From SMWD01 sp964629475 (GTDB lineage Bacteria; Pseudomonadota; Gammaproteobacteria; Steroidobacterales; GCA-2729495), in contig CAZVQW010000033.1 of the NCBI GenBank assembly GCA_964629475.1, positions 1 through 15,676 on the forward strand: DNA of 15,676 nt, read 5' to 3'. How positions within the stretch are numbered: position 1 is the stretch's first letter; every line of letters starts with the position of its first letter. Made by a program: the position numbers and the translations under genes. Under the pieces are notes generated by a model. That model was not told where the DNA came from and searched no databases. It saw nothing but the letters and a program-made list of their open reading frames with translations. Of the stretch, positions 1 through 3,859 are shown piece by piece.

Positions 1-54
1 CGCGAGGGCGGCCGAACGGTCGGCGCCGGCGTGGTAGCGAAGATCTTCGAATAA
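1..54 (+). CDS. tuf: Elongation factor Tu, 3' end only (partial at window start)
   Basis: Only the last 17 codons and a TAA stop are present, in frame from base 1. They read REGGRTVGAGVVAKIFE, close to the usual end of bacterial EF-Tu domain 3. EF-Tu delivers aminoacyl-tRNA to the ribosomal A site as a GTP complex. The next genes are tRNA-Trp and secE, as in the tufB locus of many Gammaproteobacteria. A second tuf starts at 15634, so the genome carries at least two copies in the same orientation, or the two fragments belong to copies too alike to assemble through. The G domain lies outside the window, so nothing can be said about it. Confidence 0.95.
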   Translation, partial: REGGRTVGAGVVAKIFE

Positions 55-63
55 CGGGAAAAC

Positions 64-78
64 TGGGGTCTGACCCCA
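64..78. repeat. Small palindrome centred on GTCTGAC after tuf
   Basis: TGGGGTC and GACCCCA (7 bases each) flank a single T. As RNA this gives a short stem with a 3-base loop. No T-run follows, so it is not a canonical intrinsic terminator. Palindromes of this GGGGTCTGACCCC type are, to my recollection, dispersed in many proteobacterial genomes; that is memory, not a search. It shares its GTCTGAC centre with the palindrome at 2477-2497. Confidence 0.6.
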
Positions 79-121
79 AACGCAGCGGACCACGGTAGTT
101 AGTTAAAGAGGCACGATCAAT

Positions 122-197
122 AGGCCAGTAGCTCAATTGGCAGAGCGGCGGTCTCCAAAACCGCAGGTTGGGGGTTCGATTCCCTCCTGGCCTGCCA
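122..197 (+). tRNA. tRNA-Trp (anticodon CCA)
   Basis: This is a 76-base cloverleaf with an encoded 3' CCA. The acceptor stem AGGCCAG (122-128) pairs with CTGGCCT (187-193), followed by the G discriminator and CCA (195-197). The anticodon stem GCGGT/ACCGC (148-152 and 160-164) encloses the loop CTCCAAA with anticodon CCA at 155-157, which decodes UGG. The D arm (GCTC, AATTGG, GAGC) and the T arm with GGTTCGATTCC are intact. It lies between tuf and secE, the known site of trpT in many non-enteric Gammaproteobacteria, and is probably co-transcribed with tuf and cut out by tRNA processing enzymes. Confidence 0.98.
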
Positions 198-226
198 TTT
201 CGATCGGGCCGGGCAGTCGGTTTTTT

Positions 227-613
227 ATGGCGAATATGAATACGAAAGCAGAGTCGGCTCCGGGAGTAGTCGATACGGCCAAGCTCGTGCTGGCTGCAGC
301 GGTGCTGATTGGCGGCATCGTTGCCTATTATTACTTCGAGAACGAATCGATATTGCTGCGCGTGGCGGGCCTGCTCGTGGGACTGGTGATTGGCGCAGTC
401 ATTGCATTCCAGTCGATACAGGGCCAGGTGCTGTGGCGCTTTATTCACAGTTCACGCAACGAATTGCGCAAGGTGATCTGGCCGACGCGTCAGGAGACGC
501 TGCAGACCACGCTGACGGTGATGGTTTTTGCGTTAATTCTCGGCGTATTCTTCTGGATCCTGGATCTGCTGTTGCTCTGGGGCACGCGGATACTGACCGG
601 GCAGGGAGGCTGA
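227..613 (+). CDS. secE: Preprotein translocase subunit SecE
   Basis: SecE is the small essential inner-membrane subunit that clamps SecY in the SecYEG channel. The predicted protein has 128 residues (E. coli 127) and the three-helix layout of gammaproteobacterial SecE: hydrophobic segments at about 19-36, 43-62 and 94-118. Before the last helix is the conserved amphipathic region with RNELRKVIWPTRQE (77-90), the family signature that contacts SecY. I chose ATG 227; the frame is open further upstream, but only through the tRNA. ATG 236 is an in-frame alternative. Neither has a recognisable Shine-Dalgarno sequence; six T residues lie directly before 227. The gene ends four bases before nusG, with the nusG ribosome site inside its last codons, so the two are likely translationally coupled. 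Confidence 0.95.
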   Translation: MANMNTKAESAPGVVDTAKLVLAAAVLIGGIVAYYYFENESILLRVAGLLVGLVIGAVIAFQSIQGQVLWRFIHSSRNELRKVIWPTRQETLQTTLTVMVFALILGVFFWILDLLLLWGTRILTGQGG

Positions 614-616
614 CGC

Positions 617-1150
617 ATGGCGCTTAAATGGTATGTCGTGCACGCCTACTCGAACTTCGAGAAGAAGGTCAAAGGTTCGCTCGAGGAACGTATCAAGCTG
701 AACGGACTGGAAGACAAGTTCGGCAAGATTCTTGTTCCGACCGAAGAGGTCGTCGAGATGAAGGAAGGCAAGAAGCGCAGCAGCGAGCGCAAGTTCTTCC
801 CCGGCTACGTACTCGTCCAGATGGATCTCGATGAAGAGACATGGCACCTGGTCAAGAGTGTGCCGAAAGTGCTCGGGTTTATCGGCGGTCGCAGTGACCA
901 GCCGGCGCCGATCACCGAAGAGGAAGCCAACTTCATCCTGAATCGGGTCGAAGAAGGCGCAGACAAGCCGCGGCCGAAAGTATTGTTCGAGCCCGGCGAA
1001 GTGGTTCGTGTCGTCGATGGGCCGTTCAACGATTTCAACGGTGTCGTCGAAAACGTCAACTACGACAAGAGCAAACTACGCGTCGCCGTCCAGATTCTCG
1101 GACGCTCGACGCCGGTAGAACTGGAATTTACACAGGTAGAGAAGAGTTAA
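617..1150 (+). CDS. nusG: Transcription termination/antitermination factor NusG
   Basis: NusG binds RNA polymerase to promote processive elongation. Through its C-terminal domain it contacts Rho or ribosomal protein S10. The protein has 177 residues (E. coli 181). The N-terminal NGN domain (about 1-115) opens with KWYVVHAYSNFEKKV and includes the FFPGYVLVQM strand. The C-terminal KOW domain (about 123-177) contains EPGEVVRVVDGPFNDFNGVV. The start is fixed by GGGAGG at 604-609, seven bases upstream, which lies inside the end of secE. The secE-nusG pair is the usual operon. The protein looks full-length and normal. Confidence 0.98.
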   Translation: MALKWYVVHAYSNFEKKVKGSLEERIKLNGLEDKFGKILVPTEEVVEMKEGKKRSSERKFFPGYVLVQMDLDEETWHLVKSVPKVLGFIGGRSDQPAPITEEEANFILNRVEEGADKPRPKVLFEPGEVVRVVDGPFNDFNGVVENVNYDKSKLRVAVQILGRSTPVELEFTQVEKS

Positions 1151-1164
1151 GACCCGGGAAAGCC

Positions 1165-1193
1165 GGGGACAGGTCCCGAAGGGCCCTGTCCCC
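1165..1193. repeat. Strong hairpin after nusG (GGGGACAGG/CCTGTCCCC)
   Basis: GGGGACAGG at 1165-1173 pairs with CCTGTCCCC at 1185-1193. A T/C mismatch (1174/1184) is followed by CCC/GGG and a GAA triloop (1178-1180). The stem is 12 pairs with one mismatch. Only CCCTTAC follows, not a T-run, so a canonical Rho-independent terminator is unlikely. It lies 15 bases after the nusG stop and may act as an mRNA 3' stabiliser or a processing site between nusG and rplK. Confidence 0.65.
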
Positions 1194-1231
1194 TTACATG
1201 GTTCGACTGGTTGCAAGTAGAACGACCAAAT

Positions 1232-1267
1232 CAATGGGGAGCCCAACGGCGCTTGAACCCGGAGAGA
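1232..1267 (+). promoter_or_regulatory. Probable L1-binding autoregulatory leader of rplK-rplA
   Basis: Just before rplK the leader reads GGGGAGCCC, AACGGC, GCTTGAACCC, then GGAGAG. It can fold with GGG pairing CCC, and AGC plus CC pairing GG plus GCT, leaving an unpaired TTGAA side. In E. coli, free L1 represses its own operon by binding a leader structure that mimics its 23S rRNA site, and the GCTTGAA element resembles part of that rRNA site. The ribosome site for rplK (GGAGAG, 1261-1266) follows directly, as translational repression would need. The assignment rests on position and partial motif resemblance, so confidence is moderate. Confidence 0.5.
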
Positions 1268-1274
1268 GTAAAAA

Positions 1275-1706
1275 ATGGCCAAAAAAGTAGAAACATACAT
1301 CAAGCTGCAGGTTCCGGCCGGCAAAGCAAACCCGAGCCCGCCGGTAGGTCCGGCACTGGGTCAGCACGGCGTCAATATCATGGAGTTTTGCAAGGCATTT
1401 AATGCCGAGACGCAGGGCATGGAAGCCGGCATGCCGGTGCCTGTTGTCATCACGGTTTACAGCGACCGCAGTTTTACCTTTATCAAGAAGACGCCGCCGG
1501 CGTCGGTCTTGCTGAAGAAGGCGGCCGGTCTGAAGAAGGGCAGCGGCACGCCGAATACGGAAAAGGTCGGCAAAGTGACCCGTGCCCAGCTCGAAGAGAT
1601 CGCGACGGCGAAGGAGCCTGATTTGACCGCGGCCGATATGGACGCAGCCGTGCGTACGATCGCCGGCAGTGCCCGTAGCATGGGCATCGAAGTGGAGGGC
1701 GTCTGA
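1275..1706 (+). CDS. rplK: 50S ribosomal protein L11
   Basis: L11 binds the GTPase-associated region of 23S rRNA near the stalk, affects elongation-factor GTP hydrolysis, and is needed for the RelA stringent response in E. coli. The protein has 143 residues (E. coli 142). The N-terminal domain (about 1-72) has the proline-rich segment PSPPVGPALGQHGVNIMEFC, the region associated with thiostrepton/micrococcin action. The C-terminal rRNA-binding domain (about 75-143) includes KKAAGLKKGSGTPN and a conserved GSARSMGIEV end. GGAGAG at 1261-1266 supports ATG 1275. The stop codon is one base from the rplA start, so the two genes are tightly coupled. Confidence 0.98.
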   Translation: MAKKVETYIKLQVPAGKANPSPPVGPALGQHGVNIMEFCKAFNAETQGMEAGMPVPVVITVYSDRSFTFIKKTPPASVLLKKAAGLKKGSGTPNTEKVGKVTRAQLEEIATAKEPDLTAADMDAAVRTIAGSARSMGIEVEGV

Positions 1707-1707
1707 C

Positions 1708-2400
1708 ATGGCAAAGCTCAGTAAGAGGCAGCAGCAGTTTGAGGACAAGGTTTCGCGCAGTGAATTTCTGCCTGCCGCCGATGCCCTGAAACTCGTCAAG
1801 GAAATGGCCACCGCGAAATTCACCGAGTCGGTCGATGTGTCTATCAATCTCGGTATCGATTCGCGCAAATCCGACCAGGTCGTACGCGGCTCTGTTGTGT
1901 TGCCGAACGGTACCGGCAAGGAAGTGCGGGTAGCAGTCTTTGCCCAGGGAGAGAATGCCGAGAAGGCCAAGGCTGCCGGCGCCGATGCCGTTGGCATGGA
2001 AGACCTCGCCGAACAGATGAAAGGTGGTGATCTGGACTTTGGTACCGTCATTGCGACGCCTGACGCGATGCGTATCGTCGGACAGCTTGGCCGGGTCCTC
2101 GGCCCGCGCGGACTGATGCCGAACCCGAAGGTCGGCACGGTCACGCCGGATGTCGAAGGCGCGGTAAAGAATGCCAAGGCGGGCCAGGTTCGGTTTCGTG
2201 CCGACAAGGGGGGCGTCGTGCACTGTTCAATCGGTAAGGTTGATTTCGAAGTGAGCGCGCTGAGTGAAAACCTCGCTGCGTTGATGACTGATCTCGTCAA
2301 GGCCAAGCCGGCATCCTCGAAGGGTCAGTTTCTGAAGAAGATGACAGTTTCGTCGACGATGGGTCCGGGCGTGCCAGTCGATCATTCGACGGTTAGTTAG
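1708..2400 (+). CDS. rplA: 50S ribosomal protein L1
   Basis: L1 forms the mobile L1 stalk that contacts E-site tRNA, and in E. coli it is the translational repressor of rplK-rplA. The 230 residues (E. coli 234) begin MAKLSKRQQQF and carry the conserved block GPRGLMPNPKVGTVT (132-146) and a C-terminal TVSSTMGPGV. A longer frame opens at 1669, but ATG 1708 is preferred: it has GGAGGG at 1694-1699 with eight-base spacing, it follows the rplK stop (1704-1706) by one base, and it gives the family N-terminus. The protein appears complete and unremarkable. Confidence 0.97.
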   Translation: MAKLSKRQQQFEDKVSRSEFLPAADALKLVKEMATAKFTESVDVSINLGIDSRKSDQVVRGSVVLPNGTGKEVRVAVFAQGENAEKAKAAGADAVGMEDLAEQMKGGDLDFGTVIATPDAMRIVGQLGRVLGPRGLMPNPKVGTVTPDVEGAVKNAKAGQVRFRADKGGVVHCSIGKVDFEVSALSENLAALMTDLVKAKPASSKGQFLKKMTVSSTMGPGVPVDHSTVS

Positions 2401-2449
2401 TTTAAGAATTGTTCGTGTATTGGTGGCTGACACTGATATACGGGTAGTA

Positions 2450-2467
2450 GCGTCAAGCTATTGACGC
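2450..2467. repeat. Hairpin GCGTCAA/TTGACGC in the rplA-rplJ gap
   Basis: GCGTCAA (2450-2456) and TTGACGC (2461-2467) form a perfect 7-base inverted repeat around the tetraloop GCTA. A very similar stem (TGCGTCA/TGACGCA) occurs before rpoB at 3811-3828. The right arm includes TTGACG, which resembles a -35 box, but no -10 lies at a suitable distance. I treat it as structure, not a promoter. Confidence 0.5.
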
Positions 2468-2476
2468 AGGGCAGGG

Positions 2477-2497
2477 ATGCGGTGTCTGACACTGCAT
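2477..2497. repeat. Near-perfect 21-base palindrome with GTCTGAC centre
   Basis: ATGC, G, GTGTC are mirrored by GACAC, T, GCAT around a central T; the one non-Watson-Crick position (2481/2493) would be a G-U pair in RNA. The centre GTCTGAC is shared with the palindrome at 64-78, while the flanks differ in a self-complementary way. A half-copy of its right side, CTGACACTG, lies at 2427-2435. It sits five bases before the L10 leader and might instead be that leader's 5' hairpin. Confidence 0.5.
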
Positions 2498-2501
2498 TCT
2501 T

Positions 2502-2604
2502 CATCAGAGACCGCAGGCGGTATCGGAAGTATTCCAATGCCTTAATTGCATGGCCTGCGCAGATGGTGTTACTCGAATCAGGTTTTCCTGGTGAAAGTCA
2601 CCAT
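2502..2604 (+). promoter_or_regulatory. Ribosomal protein L10(L12) autoregulatory leader of rplJ-rplL
   Basis: This matches the known L10-leader architecture. An outer stem CATC/GATG (2502-2505 with 2562-2565) is separated by an asymmetric internal loop, AGAGAC opposite CA, of the kink-turn kind bound by L10. Beyond it is an inner stem CGCAGGC/GCCTGCG (2512-2518 with 2553-2559). Inside are two small hairpins, GGAA/TTCC (2525-2535) and ATGC/GCAT enclosing CTTAATT (2537-2551). Downstream, ATGGTG (2563-2568) can pair with CACCAT (2599-2604), in competition with the local hairpin GGTGA/TCACC (2590-2602) and with the outer stem, so switching is possible. In E. coli, excess L10-L12 complex binds such a leader and represses translation. 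Here about 150 bases separate it from the rplJ start, most of them the next inverted repeat. Confidence 0.82.
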
Positions 2605-2610
2605 TATGGA

Positions 2611-2730
2611 GGGGAGGAGGAGAGAAAGGTTCGAGAAAAAGGTTCCGGAAAAAGGTTCCGGGTTTATTTTCCCGGCAGCCGGGAAAATAAACCCGGAACC
2701 TTTTTCTCGAACCTTTCTCTCCTCCTCCCC
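2611..2730. repeat. Long inverted repeat, copy 1 of the AAAAAGGTNCC family, in the rplJ 5' leader
   Basis: The left arm is 2611-2676 and the right arm 2678-2730, around base 2677. The 53-base right arm is matched without mismatch by the left arm, apart from 13 extra bases in the left arm. The outer 25 bases (GGGGAGGAGGAG, then AGAAAGGTTCGAG) pair 2611-2635 with 2706-2730. The middle 13 (AAAAAGGTTCCGG) pair 2693-2705 with either of two tandem left copies, 2636-2648 or 2649-2661. The inner 15 pair 2662-2676 with 2678-2692, centred on CCCGGCAGCCGGG. It begins six bases after the L10 leader and ends 14 bases before the rplJ ribosome site. Shorter relatives occur at 3740 and 12392. As RNA it would form a very stable rod that could be an RNase III substrate or a terminator-like element. 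Confidence 0.95.
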
Positions 2731-2756
2731 GTGACAACAACGCTAGGAGAATAAAG

Positions 2757-3284
2757 ATGGCACTCAGACTCGCAGACAAGCAAGCGCTTGTTGCCGAGGT
2801 GAATGAGGTCGCAGCCAGCTCGGAATCGGTTGTTGCAGCCGAATACCGGGGGTTGAGCGTAGAGCAGATGACAGAGTTTCGGGCTAAGGCTCGCAGCGAA
2901 GGAGTCTATGTGCGCGTGATCAAAAATACCTTGGCCAAACGAGCCATAGAGGGCACGGATTTCGAATGTCTTGGCGATGCACTGAAAGGTCCGCTTTTGC
3001 TGGCATTTTCTCGCGAAGATCCGGGCGCTGCTGCTCGAGTCGTCAAGGGATTTGCCAAGGAGAACGAGGATCTGGCAACCAGGGCTGTGGCGATTGGTGG
3101 CGCATTGTATGGCGCTGAAGATTTGAATCGCCTCGCCAGCCTGCCGAACCTTGACCAGGCGCGGGCCATGTTGCTCGGTGTCATTCAGGCACCGTTAAGT
3201 CAGCTGGTTCGAACGCTGGCCGAACCGCCGGCGATGCTGGCGCGGGTGCTCGGTGCTCGTGGAGACGCTGAATCCTCTGCTTAA
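2757..3284 (+). CDS. rplJ: 50S ribosomal protein L10
   Basis: L10 anchors L7/L12 dimers to the 23S rRNA at the base of the stalk; the L10-L12 complex also represses its own mRNA through the leader upstream. The protein has 175 residues (E. coli 165). The N-terminal rRNA-binding domain (about 1-135) contains the conserved YRGLSVEQM (30-38) and RVIKNTLAKRA. The C-terminal helical tail (about 140-175), which carries the L12-binding helix, includes QLVRTLAEPPAMLARVLGA. AGGAG at 2745-2749 with seven-base spacing fixes ATG 2757. rplL follows after 60 bases. Confidence 0.97.
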   Translation: MALRLADKQALVAEVNEVAASSESVVAAEYRGLSVEQMTEFRAKARSEGVYVRVIKNTLAKRAIEGTDFECLGDALKGPLLLAFSREDPGAAARVVKGFAKENEDLATRAVAIGGALYGAEDLNRLASLPNLDQARAMLLGVIQAPLSQLVRTLAEPPAMLARVLGARGDAESSA

Positions 3285-3316
3285 GGCAATTGAAATACAC
3301 ATTACTGATTATTTAT

Positions 3317-3329
3317 TGAGTAACACTCA
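3317..3329 (+). promoter_or_regulatory. Small hairpin abutting the rplL ribosome site
   Basis: TGAGT (3317-3321) and ACTCA (3325-3329) form a 5-base stem with loop AAC, ending one base before the rplL Shine-Dalgarno sequence AGGAG (3331-3335). It is short and may be chance. If real it could help set the high translation level of L7/L12, which is needed in several copies per ribosome. Confidence 0.25.
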
Positions 3330-3344
3330 CAGGAGTTTTGAACA

Positions 3345-3725
3345 ATGGCACTTTCTAACGAAGATCTGCTCAAAGAGTTGAGCGCCAAGCCCATCATGGA
3401 AGTCGTCGAGCTCGTCAAGATGCTCGAAGACGAATGGGGCGTTTCCGCGGCTGCACCGGTTGCAGTGGCTGCAGGCCCGGCAGGTGATGCCGGTGGCGCG
3501 GCTGCCGAAGAGCAGACAGAATTTGACGTCGTCATGACGAGTTTCGGCGACAACAAGGTTTCCGTCATTAAGGCAGTACGCACGATCACCGGTCTTGGCC
3601 TTAAAGAAGCCAAGGATACGGTCGAAGGCGCACCTGCCAGCATCAAGGAAGGCGTGCCAAAGGACGAGGCCGAAGAGGTCAAGAAGCAACTCGAAGAAGC
3701 TGGGGCTGCTGTCGAGATCAAATAA
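3345..3725 (+). CDS. rplL: 50S ribosomal protein L7/L12
   Basis: L7/L12 is the multicopy acidic stalk protein that recruits and stimulates translational GTPases. The protein has 126 residues (E. coli 121). The N-terminal dimerisation domain (1-33) starts MALSNEDLLKELS. An Ala/Gly/Pro-rich flexible hinge spans about 34-57 (AAAPVAVAAGPAGDAGGAAA). The C-terminal factor-binding domain (58-126) carries KVSVIKAVRTITGLGLKEAK, with the conserved lysines of the EF-Tu/EF-G contact surface. AGGAG at 3331-3335, nine bases from ATG, is a good ribosome site. The stop codon abuts the outer edge of the second long inverted repeat. Confidence 0.98.
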   Translation: MALSNEDLLKELSAKPIMEVVELVKMLEDEWGVSAAAPVAVAAGPAGDAGGAAAEEQTEFDVVMTSFGDNKVSVIKAVRTITGLGLKEAKDTVEGAPASIKEGVPKDEAEEVKKQLEEAGAAVEIK

Positions 3726-3739
3726 CCGATAGGTAGGGG

Positions 3740-3794
3740 AAAAGGTGCCGGGTTTATTTTCCCGGCAGCCGGGAAAATAAACCCGGCACCTTTT
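3740..3794. repeat. Long inverted repeat, copy 2, between rplL and rpoB
   Basis: Two perfect 27-base arms, 3740-3766 and 3768-3794, read AAAAGGTGCC, GGGTTTATTTT, CCCGGC and flank A3767. The centre CCCGGCAGCCGGG is identical to copy 1; the variable core base is G/C here. Weaker pairing continues outwards: CCGATAGGTAG (3726-3736), beginning right after the rplL stop, against CTTCCTTTTCGG (3796-3807), with mismatches. T-rich sequence (TTTTTC, TTCC, TTTT) follows the right arm, so it resembles a partial terminator. E. coli has a partial terminator and an RNase III site in this same junction, which adjusts the ratio of ribosomal protein to RNA polymerase. This element occupies the equivalent position. 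Confidence 0.93.
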
Positions 3795-3806
3795 TCTTCC
3801 TTTTCG

Positions 3807-3835
3807 GCGTTGCGTCAACGGTGACGCATTAACGC
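3807..3835. repeat. Second hairpin in the rplL-rpoB gap (GCGTCA/TGACGC)
   Basis: TGCGTCA (3811-3817) and TGACGCA (3822-3828) pair perfectly around ACGG. An outer GCGTT/AACGC pair (3807-3811, 3831-3835) can extend the stem across a small bulge. The same GCGTCA/TGACGC stem occurs at 2450-2467. No T-run follows. Confidence 0.5.
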
Positions 3836-3856
3836 GTAGCAATACAGAGGTGCTAC
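3836..3856 (+). promoter_or_regulatory. rpoB ribosome site in the loop of a short hairpin
   Basis: GTAGC (3836-3840) can pair with GCTAC (3852-3856), leaving an 11-base loop that holds the likely Shine-Dalgarno sequence AGAGG (3846-3850), just before ATG 3860. A five-pair stem around a ribosome site could modulate rpoB initiation, but a stem this short can arise by chance. Confidence 0.35.
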
Positions 3857-3859
3857 TTC

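Noticed and set aside
1201..1240. Promoter for rplK at TTGCAA (1211-1216)
   Set aside because: No -10-like sequence at 16-18 bases; transcription from upstream is more likely.
1669..1707. Upstream start for rplA giving 13 extra residues
   Set aside because: It overlaps rplK coding sequence, lacks the family N-terminus, and ATG 1708 has a proper ribosome site.
2461..2466. TTGACG before rplJ as a -35 box
   Set aside because: No acceptable -10 lies 16-18 bases downstream, and the hexamer is the arm of a hairpin. A weak TTGTTC/TGATAT pair further upstream has 19-base spacing and is not convincing.
2461..2754. Plus-strand open frame of 97 codons across the rplA-rplJ gap
   Set aside because: It runs through the L10 leader and both arms of the inverted repeat, and its peptide simply reflects the repeat. 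No ribosome site.
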